From Microbispora triticiradicis (lineage in GTDB: Bacteria; Actinomycetota; Actinomycetes; Streptosporangiales; Streptosporangiaceae), in the NCBI GenBank assembly GCA_003260025.2, contig QFZU02000016.1:1-41540 (forward strand): DNA of 41,540 bases. Direction: 5' to 3'. Position 1 is the first letter of the stretch, and the number at the start of each line of letters is the position of its first letter. The notes under the pieces were generated by a model. That model saw nothing but the letters and a program-made list of their open reading frames with translations, was not told the DNA's origin and made no database searches. A program made the translations under genes and the position numbers. Below are positions 15,257 to 24,165 of this stretch, in pieces.

Positions 15257-16609
15257 TCACCGCCAGCCGTCGGGGTCGACCCCGCCCGGCACCGGGGCCG
15301 CCGGGTCGTACGGCTCACGGGTGAAGACGAAGGTGTTGAGGTCGAGATGCGTGACGCCGCCGGGGGAGCGGACCACCCGCAGGGTCTCCCCGGCGTAGTA
15401 GCCGTCGAGCCCGACCCAGGTGCCGTCCGCGTTGGGCGCGAACCGGGACGCCCGGCCCCGCCCGTTGACCGGGCCGAGCGACAGGCCCCGCCGCGGCAGG
15501 ACCCGCAGCACGTACGGCGCGGGCCCCCAGTACCACGGCCCGGTCAGCTCCAGCAGGTCCTCGTCCACCGGCGACGACCGCCACTCGGCGGGCAGCGGCG
15601 GCTCGTGCTCGGCCAGGATGTCCAGCAGCGCGGTGTCGAGGGGGCGCACACCGGAGGTGGTGTTGGCCATCCACAGCACCGCCACGCCGTCGGCGGGGTC
15701 GGCCCACACCGTGGCGAGGAAGCCGGGCATCGACCCGGTGTGCCCGGCCAGCCGCCGCGGCCCGCCGGGCCCGGTGTGCCGGGCGAGCTGCAGGCCCAGG
15801 CCGTAGCCGCGGGCCCAGGCGTCGCCGTCCTCCACCGTGGCCGGCTCGCGCATCTCCGCCAGCGTGGCCGGGCGCAGCACCTCGCCGGTGTCACCGGCGA
15901 GGAACGCCGCCCAGCGGGCCAGGTCGGCGGGGGTGGACCACATCTGCCCGGCGGGGGCCATGGCGCCGTGGTCGTTCTCCGGCTCGGGCAGCAGCACGTC
16001 GGCCCACGGGTGCACGGCGTACCCGGTCGCGTGCGGCGGCCTCGGCCGGGGGGTGGTGTCGCGCATGCCGAGCGGCAGCAGGATCTCCTCACGCACCACC
16101 TGCTCCCATGGCGCCGACCGCTTGCGCGCGACCAGCTCGCCGAGCAGGGCGTACCCGAGGTTGGAGTAGTGGTAGCGGCGGCCGGGCCGGTGCCGCGCGG
16201 TCTCCGGGCCGAGCGCGGCGAGCAGGTCGGCCGCCGGCGTCCCCGGCGTGCGCTCCCACCACTGGCCGGGCGACTCGGCCGTCAGCCCTCCGGTGTGCGA
16301 CAGCAGTTGCGCGACCGTCACGTCGCCCAGCGGGGTGCCCGGCACGTGCTTGCCGAAGGGGTCCAGCAGGTCGAGCCGGCCCTCGTCGCGCAGCCGCATG
16401 ACGGCGGTCGCGACGAACGTCTTGGTGATGGAGCCGATGCGGTACTGGGTGTCCGGAGTGGGCGGCTCGTCGCCGACCCGGCCGCGCGCCCCGAACCAGG
16501 CGACCACGCCGCCCCGCACGATGGCCGCCACCAGCGACGGCACCCGTGACTCCGCCTGCTCGGCCGCCAGCTTCGCCAGCAGCGCGCGGGCCGTCCCCTC
16601 CGAAACCAT
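15257..16609 (-). CDS. Beta-lactamase-fold serine hydrolase
   Basis: A 450-residue class C beta-lactamase/esterase-family protein. Catalytic SxxK is SITK (near residue 60), the second motif YxN is YSN (near 150), and the third is HTG in LAGHTGSMPGF. A C-terminal beta domain (from about 340, WYWGPAPYVLRV) resembles the lipocalin-like tails of penicillin-binding-related esterases. No signal peptide, so probably cytoplasmic. ATG at 16609 chosen for GGAGGGG upstream; frame stays open for 22 more codons. Substrate unknown; not evidence of antibiotic resistance. Confidence 0.9.
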   Translation of the reverse strand: MVSEGTARALLAKLAAEQAESRVPSLVAAIVRGGVVAWFGARGRVGDEPPTPDTQYRIGSITKTFVATAVMRLRDEGRLDLLDPFGKHVPGTPLGDVTVAQLLSHTGGLTAESPGQWWERTPGTPAADLLAALGPETARHRPGRRYHYSNLGYALLGELVARKRSAPWEQVVREEILLPLGMRDTTPRPRPPHATGYAVHPWADVLLPEPENDHGAMAPAGQMWSTPADLARWAAFLAGDTGEVLRPATLAEMREPATVEDGDAWARGYGLGLQLARHTGPGGPRRLAGHTGSMPGFLATVWADPADGVAVLWMANTTSGVRPLDTALLDILAEHEPPLPAEWRSSPVDEDLLELTGPWYWGPAPYVLRVLPRRGLSLGPVNGRGRASRFAPNADGTWVGLDGYYAGETLRVVRSPGGVTHLDLNTFVFTREPYDPAAPVPGGVDPDGWR

Positions 16610-16643
16610 GCCCCACCCCTCCCGCTCCGTGATCGGCACCAGG

Positions 16644-18017
16644 CTAGCGCTCCGCCGCCCGCACGGCCTCCGCATCGGCGCAGGCCACCGGCCGGAAACC
16701 GGGCCTCCGCGAGCGGTCCATCTCGCGCCACTCGGGGCGCAGCCCGGCCAGGTTGGTGGTCAGGAAGTACGCGACGCCGCCGGCCACCAGCGCCGGGGCG
16801 AGACCGAAGGCGGCCACCGCCGCCCCGGCGACCAGCCCGCCGAGGGGGATGCCCGCCCACGCCAGCGCGTCGCCCAGCCCGTTGACCCGGCCCAGCAGGG
16901 CGCGCGGCACCCGCTCGAAGGCGATCGCGCCCAGGATCGGGTTGAGGAAGCCGGACCCGAAGCCGCCCACGGCGAACACCGCGACCACCGCCCACATCGG
17001 CGCGTCCGCGGCGAGGACGAGAAACCGCGGCGCCCCGACCAGCAGGAACCCGGTGAAGAACACCGCCCGGCGCGGCAGCCGGTGCGCGGCGCCCGCCGCG
17101 AGCAGGCTCCCCGCGATCGCCGCGGCGCCCAGCACGCCGTTGCTCAGGCCGATGGCGGCCGGACCGTTGCCGGACCGGTCGGCCCATACGGGCAGGAGCA
17201 CCGTGTTCAGCGCCGCGTCGAGCAGGTTGGTGATGCCCACCATGACGATGACGGCCAGCAGCAGCGGTTCGCCGCGCAGGAAGACGAAGCCCTCGCCGAG
17301 GCGCCGCCAGTAACCCGGCTCCGCGCCGGACGACGCCTCCACCGGCGGACGTTCCGGGCTCTCGGGCGGGGCCGGCCGTCCCATGCCGCGCGGCAGCGCC
17401 AGCGCGACGAGCAGCGCGGCGAGCGCGAAACATGCCGCGTTGACGACGAGACCGGTCAGGGGGCCCAGCAGCGCCACCAGGATCCCGCCGGTCGGCAGGC
17501 CGAGGGTCGACGACAGCCGCTCGGTCACCCCCGACAGTCCCGTGGCCCGCTCCAGCGGCACCCGGCCGCGCTCGGCCGCCTCCGGCACCATCACGTGCTT
17601 GGCGAGGTCGCCGGGGCCGCGCGCCGCGCCGACCACCGCGACCACGGCCAGCAGCAGCGGGAAGGACAGCAGGCCGAGGGCGTGCAGCAGGGGTACGGCG
17701 CCGACGGCGGCCGCGCTGACCAGGTCGGTGATCGAGGAGATCCTTCGCGGACCGGCCCGGTCCACCAGCGGCCCGGCCAGTGCCTTGACCACCACGTAGG
17801 GGGTCATCTCGCAGAACGCCACCAGGCCCGTCTGGGTGGCGCTGCCCGTGGTGACGAGCACGAACCACGGCAGCGCGACGGTCGAGACCCGGGTGCCGGT
17901 GAGCGCCACCGCCGTGGCCGCGAGCAGCCCGGTCAGCGCCCGCGCCCCCCGCTCCCGGGAGGACCCGCCCGCGTCGGCCACAGGTCCGGTCGTGGGTCCG
18001 CTCGCCGCGGCCGTCAT
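16644..18017 (-). CDS. MFS transporter
   Basis: A 457-residue protein with about twelve hydrophobic segments and a central cytoplasmic loop near residues 200-230. It has the MFS_3-like layout (GTRVSTVALPWFVLVTTGSATQTGLVAF, DRAGPRRISSITDLVSA in place of the canonical loop 2-3 motif). ATG overlaps the stop of the upstream HTH regulator (ATGA), so the regulator and transporter form one operon. The family is mostly drug or siderophore export; the substrate cannot be told. Confidence 0.9.
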   Translation of the reverse strand: MTAAASGPTTGPVADAGGSSRERGARALTGLLAATAVALTGTRVSTVALPWFVLVTTGSATQTGLVAFCEMTPYVVVKALAGPLVDRAGPRRISSITDLVSAAAVGAVPLLHALGLLSFPLLLAVVAVVGAARGPGDLAKHVMVPEAAERGRVPLERATGLSGVTERLSSTLGLPTGGILVALLGPLTGLVVNAACFALAALLVALALPRGMGRPAPPESPERPPVEASSGAEPGYWRRLGEGFVFLRGEPLLLAVIVMVGITNLLDAALNTVLLPVWADRSGNGPAAIGLSNGVLGAAAIAGSLLAAGAAHRLPRRAVFFTGFLLVGAPRFLVLAADAPMWAVVAVFAVGGFGSGFLNPILGAIAFERVPRALLGRVNGLGDALAWAGIPLGGLVAGAAVAAFGLAPALVAGGVAYFLTTNLAGLRPEWREMDRSRRPGFRPVACADAEAVRAAER

Positions 18018-18700
18018 GACGGGCACGTCCCCGCCGTGCCCCCGCCGCCGTCCGGATCATCGTCCAGGTCGCCGGCTGGGTCCGCGCCGGGGACGGGGGC
18101 GTCCAGTTCGGGCAGGATGTAGGTGATCAGCCCCACCCGCTCGGCGCCCTCCGGTGCGACGGCCGCCTCCTCGGGGACGTCACGGCGGTATCGGGCGAGG
18201 ACGTCGTGCAGTTCGTCCCGAAGCCGCACGGTCTCCTCGGGGGTGAGCCGCAGCGCCCAGTCGCTCATGTCTGCGGCGTTCCGCCACGGCCGGGGCATCG
18301 TCTGGAACTCGTTCACCGCCCGCTGCACGCGCAGGGTGTGAACGGCGGCGACCGACTGCAGGTAGGCCAGCGCGACCTCGGGTTCCCGCTCGACCAGGTC
18401 GATGCCCTCGAAATACGTCGACCGGTGGATCGAGCGCCACCAGCGCTCGCGCGCGTTGCCGCGTCCGGTGTCCTCCTCGACGAAGCCCGCGGCGGCCAGT
18501 TGCCGCAGATGGTAGCTCGCGGTGCCGGAGTTGACGCCCAGCCGCTCGGCGAGCCGGGTGGCGGTCGACGGACCGTGCTTGCGCAGCAGGCCGACAAGCT
18601 GCACGCGTACGGGATGCGCCAGGGCACGCAGGCCCTTGGCATCCAGGACGATCACATCGGGGTTGCCCGGGGTGTAGGGCGAGGACGGTGAGTCGGACAT
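18014..18700 (-). CDS. ArsR-like winged-helix regulator (HTH_20 type)
   Basis: A 228-residue regulator. DNA-binding domain at about 20-85: LRALAHPVRVQLVGLLRKHGPSTATRLAERLGVNSGTASYHLRQLAAAGFVEE. A helical domain follows with RERWWRSIHRSTYF and LTPEETVRLRDELHDVL, and an acidic, Gly-rich tail. GAAGG precedes the ATG. It is the first gene of the MFS operon and is divergent from recD2. The operator array just upstream suggests it represses itself and the transporter, and possibly touches recD2 too. Confidence 0.88.
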   Translation of the reverse strand: MSDSPSSPYTPGNPDVIVLDAKGLRALAHPVRVQLVGLLRKHGPSTATRLAERLGVNSGTASYHLRQLAAAGFVEEDTGRGNARERWWRSIHRSTYFEGIDLVEREPEVALAYLQSVAAVHTLRVQRAVNEFQTMPRPWRNAADMSDWALRLTPEETVRLRDELHDVLARYRRDVPEEAAVAPEGAERVGLITYILPELDAPVPGADPAGDLDDDPDGGGGTAGTCPS

Positions 18701-18716
18701 GCCTTCACCCTAAACC

Positions 18717-18754
18717 GCAAAGAGTTCTTCGCAAAGAATCCTTCGCGAAGAACT
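18717..18754. promoter_or_regulatory. Multi-half-site operator of the HTH/MFS operon
   Basis: Alternating half-sites of the form GC(A/G)AAGA and TCTTCGC/CCTTCGC fill 18717-18754. AGTTCTTCGC (18723-18732) and GCGAAGAACT (18745-18754) are perfect inverted repeats. GCAAAGAATCCTTCGC (18731-18746) is a near-perfect inner palindrome, and TTCGCAAAGAA/TTCGCGAAGAA are direct repeats 14 bases apart. It ends 17 bases before the regulator ATG. Confidence 0.65.
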
Positions 18755-18807
18755 GTCCGCGATTGGGAAGGCGCGCACGGGCGAGGGCGTGGGGGAGAAT
18801 GCCACGC

Positions 18808-21054
18808 ATGACCACCGCGGGTCCCGAAGGCAGGCCGCCCGGCGTCCAGCTCGACGCCGTGCTGGAGCGGATCACCTATGCCAACGAGGAGACCGGGTAC
18901 ACGATCGCCAGGGTCGCCACCGAGCGGTCGGGCACCGAGCTGCTGACGGTGGTCGGGCCGCTGCTCGGGGCGCAGGTGGGCGAGTCGCTGCGGCTCACCG
19001 GCCGCTGGGGCTCCCACCCCAAGTACGGCAGGCAGTTCGAGGTCTGGTCGTACACCACGGTGCTCCCGGCGACCATCCAGGGCATCCAGCGCTACCTGGG
19101 CTCGGGCCTGATCAAGGGCATCGGCCCGAAGATGGCCGAGCGGATCGTGGACCACTTCGGCACCGACACGCTGCGGGTGATCGAGGAGGAGCCCAAGCGG
19201 CTGGTCGAGGTGCCCGGGCTCGGCCCCAAGCGCACCAAGATGATCGCCGCCGCCTGGGAGGAACAGAAGATCATCAAAGAGGTGATGATCTTCTTGCAGG
19301 GCGTCGGGGTGTCCACCTCCATCGCGGTGCGCATCTTCAAGCAGTACGGCGAGGACTCCATCGAGGTGGTCCGCAAGGAGCCCTACCGGCTCGCCGACGA
19401 CGTGTGGGGCATCGGGTTCAAGACGGCCGACACGATCGCCCAGGCCGTCGGCATCCCCCACGACAGCCCCGAGCGGGTCAAGGCCGGGCTGCGTTACACG
19501 TTGTCGCAGGGCGCCGACGACGGCCACTGCTTCCTGCCCGCACCCAACCTCGTCGCCGACGCCGTGAAGATCCTGGAGGTGCCGGCCGCCCTGGCCGGCG
19601 CCTGCCTGGAGGAACTGGTCGCCGAGGAGGGGGTGGTCCGCGAGGAGATCCCGGCGCGAGGCAACGGCGAGGCGGGCGAGGACGGCGACGTCACCGTCCC
19701 GGCGGTCTACCTCGTGCCCTTCCACCGGGCCGAGCTGTCGCTGGCCGGCACGCTGCGCGGCCTGCTGGCCTCGTCCCACGACCGGCTCAAGGCGTTCGCG
19801 GACGTCGACTGGCCCGCCGCCCTCGACTGGCTGCGCGGCCGCACCGGCGCCGACCTCGCCCCCGAGCAGGCCCAGGCCGTACGGCTCGCGCTGACCGAGA
19901 AGGTCGCGGTGCTGACCGGCGGCCCCGGCTGCGGCAAGAGCTTCACCGTCCGCTCGGTGGTGACCCTCGCACGGGCCAAACGCGCCAAGGTCATCCTCGC
20001 CGCCCCGACGGGGCGGGCGGCCAAGCGGCTCGCGGAGCTGACCGGGCACGAGGCCACCACCGTGCACCGGCTGCTCCAGTTGCGGCCCGGCGGGGACGCC
20101 ACCTTCGACCGCGACAACCCCCTCGACGCCGACCTGGTCGTGGTGGACGAGGCGTCGATGCTCGACCTGCTGCTGGCCAACAAGCTTGCCAAGGCGGTCG
20201 CCCCGGGCGCGCACCTGCTGTTCGTCGGCGACGTCGACCAGCTTCCCTCCGTCGGCGCCGGCGAGGTGCTGCGCGACCTGCTCGCCGCCCCGGACGTCCC
20301 CCGGGTGCGGCTGACGCAGATCTTCCGCCAGGCGCAGGAGTCCGGCGTGGTCGTCAACGCCCACCGCGTCAACACCGGCCAGCACCCTCTCGTGCGGGAG
20401 TTCCCCGACTTCTTCCTGTTCCCCTGCGAGGAGCCCGAGGAGATCGCCGCGCTGACCGTGGACGTGGTCGCCCGCCGCATCCCGCGGAAGTTCGGGCTCA
20501 ACCCCCGCAGGGACGTGCAGGTCCTGGCGCCGATGCACCGCGGCGCGGCCGGCGCGGGCGCGCTCAACATCGCTCTGCAGGAGGCGCTGACCCCCGCCCG
20601 GGAGGGCATGCCCGAGCGCCGGTACGGCGGGCGCGTCTTCCGCGTCGGCGACAAGGTCACCCAGCTGCGCAACAACTACGACAAGGGCGCGGCCGGGGTG
20701 TTCAACGGCACCGTCGGCGTGGTCACCGCCATCACCCCCGAGGAGAGCAAGCTGACCGTGCTCACCGACGAGGACGAGAGCGTCGACTACTCCTTCGACG
20801 AACTGGACGAGCTCGCGCACGCCTACGCGGTCAGCATCCACCGTTCGCAGGGCAGCGAGTATCCCGCCGTGGTCATCCCGCTGGCCACCAGCGCCTGGAT
20901 GATGCTGCAGCGCAACCTGCTCTACACCGCCATCACCCGGGCCAAGAAACTCGTGGTCGTCGTGGGGTCGCGGCGGGCGCTCGGCCAGGCCGTCCGCACG
21001 CGGGGGGCGGGCCGCCGGCACACGGGGCTCACCCACCGCCTCCGCGTGCCGTGA
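18808..21054 (+). CDS. recD2: RecD2-type SF1B DNA helicase
   Basis: A 748-residue helicase. The N-terminal OB-like domain is followed by tandem helix-hairpin-helix motifs (LIKGIGPKMAERIVDHFG, EVPGLGPKRTKMI, DVWGIGFKTADTI; about 95-215), absent from E. coli RecD and diagnostic of RecD2. The core has Walker A GGPGCGKS near 373, Walker B VVDEASML, GDVDQLPSVG, QIFRQ, and the C-terminal UvrD_C2 block SIHRSQGSEYPAVV with YTAITRAKK. ATG at 18808 preferred, as the ATG at 18799 is too close to GGGGGAG. Works 5'-3' on DNA in repair, independent of RecBC. Confidence 0.95.
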   Translation: MTTAGPEGRPPGVQLDAVLERITYANEETGYTIARVATERSGTELLTVVGPLLGAQVGESLRLTGRWGSHPKYGRQFEVWSYTTVLPATIQGIQRYLGSGLIKGIGPKMAERIVDHFGTDTLRVIEEEPKRLVEVPGLGPKRTKMIAAAWEEQKIIKEVMIFLQGVGVSTSIAVRIFKQYGEDSIEVVRKEPYRLADDVWGIGFKTADTIAQAVGIPHDSPERVKAGLRYTLSQGADDGHCFLPAPNLVADAVKILEVPAALAGACLEELVAEEGVVREEIPARGNGEAGEDGDVTVPAVYLVPFHRAELSLAGTLRGLLASSHDRLKAFADVDWPAALDWLRGRTGADLAPEQAQAVRLALTEKVAVLTGGPGCGKSFTVRSVVTLARAKRAKVILAAPTGRAAKRLAELTGHEATTVHRLLQLRPGGDATFDRDNPLDADLVVVDEASMLDLLLANKLAKAVAPGAHLLFVGDVDQLPSVGAGEVLRDLLAAPDVPRVRLTQIFRQAQESGVVVNAHRVNTGQHPLVREFPDFFLFPCEEPEEIAALTVDVVARRIPRKFGLNPRRDVQVLAPMHRGAAGAGALNIALQEALTPAREGMPERRYGGRVFRVGDKVTQLRNNYDKGAAGVFNGTVGVVTAITPEESKLTVLTDEDESVDYSFDELDELAHAYAVSIHRSQGSEYPAVVIPLATSAWMMLQRNLLYTAITRAKKLVVVVGSRRALGQAVRTRGAGRRHTGLTHRLRVP

Positions 21055-21070
21055 CCCGCCCCCGGTTCTG

Positions 21071-22165
21071 TCAGTACTTCGAGGTGTAGGTCACGAACGA
21101 CGGCTGGTCGACCTGGGTGGTGCCCTTGTAGCAGACCACGTCACGCACGTAGACGTCGGAGCCGGAGGTCGTCCACAGCGTGAGCAGGTTGCAGAACTCC
21201 GGTCCTGGACCGTACGCCGTCACCTGCACGTTGTTGGGCGGCGACCCGACCTTGGGGAAGTACACCAGGCGCATGCCGGTCCCGGCCGTCCGCACCGTGT
21301 TGACCCCGCTCTGGGAGTTGTAGTTGATCCCGGTGGGGACCGGCGCGTACGGCCCGGGGTTGGCCGGGACGTTGTCGAAGGTGTAGGCGAACAGCTTCGG
21401 CGGCGCGAAGGCCCCGGTGATCGCCCGCTCACGCTGGTAGGTGAGGGTCCAGCCGGTGTTGTACGGCTTGTCGGCCACGTCGTGGCACAGCACCTGGATC
21501 TTCTGCCCCGACGCCGCCCAGCTCCAGGCGCCCACCTTGCACCGCGCCGGTTTGCTCGAGTCGACCGCGGTGACCTGGATGTTCCCCGCCTGCACGGCGG
21601 AGCCGAGCCCGGGCAGCCAGACGGTCCAGTCGCCGGTCGTGTTGGGGAAGACGGCGTTCACGCCGAGCGAGGAGTTGTAGTCGGAGGCGATGGACGCGCC
21701 GTCCCAGTAGACGTAGCCGTACGCCTGCGTCGCCGAGGCCAGCGCCCCGCTGCTGCCGGCGAAGACGATCGAGAAGCGCGCCCAGACGGGGACTCCGCCG
21801 AACCGGTAGCACCGCACCGCCACGATCTCGTCGGAGCCGGCCTGCCCCCACTTCTCGATCTGGCACCACTCGGCCGACTGCGAGACCGCGGTCACGTGCG
21901 CGATCCCGCCCTTCGGGATGCCGATCTTCGGGAACCGCACGAAGTACTCGCCGGTGCCGCCGGGCGTGACGCTGACCGTCGGCCCGGGCGCCCAACTGCC
22001 CGCCTGGTAGGCCAGGTTCGGCACCCCGGAGGTGACGTCGACGTAGGCGAACCCCCATACGTCGGGAACCGCCGCGTTCGCGGCCCCCGCGCCGGTGGCG
22101 GCGCCCGCGGTGACCATCGCGCACATAAGAAGTAATCGAGTGACAACGTTACGTAACAGGCGCAT
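21071..22165 (-). CDS. Secreted protein with three Cys-paired beta repeats
   Basis: A 364-residue exported protein with a signal peptide (1-33, ANA-A cleavage). The mature part is three units of about 110 residues. Each has a VYGYV/FAY-type opening, an N-x-(S/G)-x-G-x-N or PGG centre, an (I/V)QVTA or VTAV strand, and two Cys (C-x(20)-C spacing, e.g. AEWCQIEKW...VRCYRF, PARCKVGAW...VLCHD, PEFCNLLTL...VVCYK), probably disulfides. An upstream ATG at 22177 contains the GGAGG ribosome site of the chosen start. Related repeat proteins are frequent in actinomycetes, without known function. It is convergent with recD2. Confidence 0.85.
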   Translation of the reverse strand: MRLLRNVVTRLLLMCAMVTAGAATGAGAANAAVPDVWGFAYVDVTSGVPNLAYQAGSWAPGPTVSVTPGGTGEYFVRFPKIGIPKGGIAHVTAVSQSAEWCQIEKWGQAGSDEIVAVRCYRFGGVPVWARFSIVFAGSSGALASATQAYGYVYWDGASIASDYNSSLGVNAVFPNTTGDWTVWLPGLGSAVQAGNIQVTAVDSSKPARCKVGAWSWAASGQKIQVLCHDVADKPYNTGWTLTYQRERAITGAFAPPKLFAYTFDNVPANPGPYAPVPTGINYNSQSGVNTVRTAGTGMRLVYFPKVGSPPNNVQVTAYGPGPEFCNLLTLWTTSGSDVYVRDVVCYKGTTQVDQPSFVTYTSKY

Positions 22166-22288
22166 GCCGTCCTCCATCGCGGTGGTGCCCAGTGGGCGTG
22201 CGAGATGTCGACGCCGGGCGGCCCCGGCGCGTCGTGCCCTGCTTCGGGTGGAGCGGTGATCGGGGGTGAAGCGGCCATCACGGTGAAG

Positions 22289-22315
22289 GCGGAAGGTTCA
22301 CTTTCACCTTTCCGC
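22289..22315. promoter_or_regulatory. Inverted repeat upstream of the secreted repeat protein
   Basis: GCGGAAGGT (22289-22297) and ACCTTTCCGC (22306-22315) pair with one bulged base around TCACTTTC. It lies about 125 bases before the secreted-protein start, in the divergent 530-base gap shared with the L,D-transpeptidase. The rest of 22320-22540 holds nothing I can identify. Confidence 0.35.
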
Positions 22316-22544
22316 TTTGTGATAACCCGTGCGGCGATCTTTGAAAAGGCCCAATCCACCTGCCGGAAGACGGCCCGGCGGGCGCCGTTCGCCCTCTGGC
22401 CGAAAGGGCACGCCCGCGGCGCGTGTTCGGGCGGCGCCGAATTCCCCCGAGGCCTGATCGCCGGGCCCGACCCGGCGGCCGACGGCGGCGGGGTGAACGA
22501 GGGGCGGCGCGGGCCCTGCGGGCCGGACACGCCTGACTGAACAC

Positions 22545-22573
22545 TTGATCAGTCTTGACCTGCACCTTACCGT
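22545..22573 (+). promoter_or_regulatory. Promoter candidate for the L,D-transpeptidase
   Basis: TTGATC (22545-22550), 17 bases, TACCGT (22568-22573), giving a leader of about 115 bases. A second -35-like TTGACC follows at 22555. GACTGA and TCAGTC flank the first box as a small inverted repeat. Confidence 0.35.
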
Positions 22574-22696
22574 TTACAGAGGTGAGACCAGCGAAGAGCG
22601 ACCGAAATGTGACCTCAGGGCCAGAGAAAATGCCAACATAAGAGGCAACCCCGAATAAGGTCTGATGGTGCCCTTCGCGCTCATGGGGGAGTAGTT

Positions 22697-23911
22697 GTGC
22701 TGAGCACTGCACGTCGTTCGATGGCGCCGATCGCCGGTGTCGCCGTGGTCCTGACCGCGACCCTGTCGGCATGCTCCGGTGGCTCGGGCGGACCGGGCTC
22801 GACCGGAGGCGGAGGGTCCGGGGGGTCCGGGAACAGCGCACCCGCCGTTCCGGCTCCCACGATCAAGATCAGCCCCGCCACGGGCAGTGCCGGTGTGCGC
22901 CCCGACAAGACCGTGGTCGTCACGGCCACGGGCGGCCAGTTGCAGGAGGTCACCGTGAGGGCGGGTGGCACGACGGTCGAGGGCGAGTTCGACCCCACCC
23001 ACACCAAGTGGACGTCCAAGCAGCCGCTCAAGCCCTCCAGCAAGTACACCGTCTCGGCCACCGCCGGCGGCGAGGGCGGCCCCGCCAACGCGTCCAGCAG
23101 CTTCTCCACCCTCAAGCCCAAGTTCCCCCTGCAGATCGCCGACGTCACCCCCGGCGTCAAGGGGGAGACCGTCGGGGTCGGCATGCCGATCATGGTGAGG
23201 TTCAACCGGGCCGTGCAGGACAAGGCCGCCGTCGAGCAGGCTCTCGAAGTGGAGGCCCAGAAGCCGGTCAAGGGCGCCTGGCGGTGGATCGACGACACGT
23301 ACGCGATCTACCGGCCGGCCAAGTACTGGCCCGCCCACCAGAAGGTGAAGTTCACCGCGCACCTCACCGGGGTGAAGGCCGGACGCGACACCTACGGCGT
23401 GAAGGACCAGTCGACGACCATCAAGATCGGCGCCGCCTGGGTCAGCACGGTCAACACCAAGACTCACATGATGGTGGTCCGGCGCGACGGCAAGGTCGTG
23501 CAGTCCATGAAGATCAGCGCGGGCAAGGCGACCACGCGCGAGTACACCACCACCAGCGGTGTCCACCTGACCATGGAACGCGGCAACCCGGTCACCATGA
23601 TCTCCCCGGGGAAGAAGGAGGGCGACCCCGGCTACTACAAGGAGATCGTGAACCACGCGGTGCGCATCTCGAACAGCGGCGAGTACGTCCACAGCGCGCC
23701 GTGGTCGGTCGGCTCGCAGGGCCGCGCCAACGTCAGCCACGGCTGCGTCAACGCCAGCCCCTCGCAGGCCAAGTGGTTCTACGACAACTTCCACCGCGGC
23801 GACGTCGTGAAGATCGTCGGCACGAACCGGGCGCTGGAGTGGAACAACGGCTGGGGCTTCTGGCAGATGCCGTTCGGCAAGTGGAGGCAGGGCAGCGCCC
23901 TGGAGTCCTGA
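22697..23911 (+). CDS. L,D-transpeptidase lipoprotein (YkuD domain, Ig-like domains)
   Basis: A 404-residue envelope enzyme. Lipobox LSAC near residue 26 is followed by a Gly/Ser linker and two Ig-like domains (about 55-145 and 150-250; PLQIADVTPGVKGETVGVGMPIMVRFNRAV). The YkuD domain is at about 255-375, with the conserved HSAPWS and SHGCVNASP, catalytic Cys near residue 348. The C-terminal extension is WNNGWGFWQMPFGKWRQG. This is the mycobacterial LdtMt2-like layout; such enzymes make 3-3 peptidoglycan crosslinks. GTG start has GGGGGAG 5 bases upstream. Confidence 0.95.
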   Translation: MLSTARRSMAPIAGVAVVLTATLSACSGGSGGPGSTGGGGSGGSGNSAPAVPAPTIKISPATGSAGVRPDKTVVVTATGGQLQEVTVRAGGTTVEGEFDPTHTKWTSKQPLKPSSKYTVSATAGGEGGPANASSSFSTLKPKFPLQIADVTPGVKGETVGVGMPIMVRFNRAVQDKAAVEQALEVEAQKPVKGAWRWIDDTYAIYRPAKYWPAHQKVKFTAHLTGVKAGRDTYGVKDQSTTIKIGAAWVSTVNTKTHMMVVRRDGKVVQSMKISAGKATTREYTTTSGVHLTMERGNPVTMISPGKKEGDPGYYKEIVNHAVRISNSGEYVHSAPWSVGSQGRANVSHGCVNASPSQAKWFYDNFHRGDVVKIVGTNRALEWNNGWGFWQMPFGKWRQGSALES

Positions 23912-23928
23912 CCCCCGGAGGGTCGCTC

Positions 23929-24108
23929 CTAGGTGATGCCCCACTTCATGAGAACGAAGGCGCCCACGATCTTCAGCGCGACGAGCACCATGATCACGCA
24001 GAAGACGATCAGCGCGGGACGGTGCTCGAAGTGCTTGCCCTCCTTGAGAGGGGGACGCTTGGCGACGCGCTCGGCGATGCGCTCTTCCAGGGGTTTGCGG
24101 TGGAACAT
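23929..24108 (-). CDS. 59-residue single-span membrane protein
   Basis: A short frame with a basic cytoplasmic N-terminus (MFHRKPLEERIAERVAKRPPL, then KEGKHFEHRP) and one membrane helix (ALIVFCVIMVLVALKIVGAFVLM), ending KWGIT. GGAGG lies directly before the ATG (one base spacing, unusually close). Codon use is that of a real gene. It is convergent with the L,D-transpeptidase, 17 bases apart. Function unknown; similar one-span proteins are common in actinobacteria. Confidence 0.7.
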   Translation of the reverse strand: MFHRKPLEERIAERVAKRPPLKEGKHFEHRPALIVFCVIMVLVALKIVGAFVLMKWGIT

Positions 24109-24165
24109 GCCTCCAGGCTATCGCCCCCTGTCTCCGCCCCACCAGCCGGGCGCGGCCGCCTCGCT

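Noticed and set aside
15257..16609. True beta-lactamase
   Set aside because: No signal peptide, extra C-terminal domain and esterase-like motif spacing; the serine-hydrolase label is safer.
18652..21036. 794-codon open frame opposite recD2
   Set aside because: Low-complexity shadow of a gene with complete helicase motifs.
22148..22157. Palindrome GTTACGTAAC as an operator
   Set aside because: Lies in codons 3-6 of the secreted repeat protein and is short; no independent support.
22205..22540. 111-codon frame in the gap before the L,D-transpeptidase
   Set aside because: Crosses promoter-like and repeat sequences, poor codon bias, no motif.
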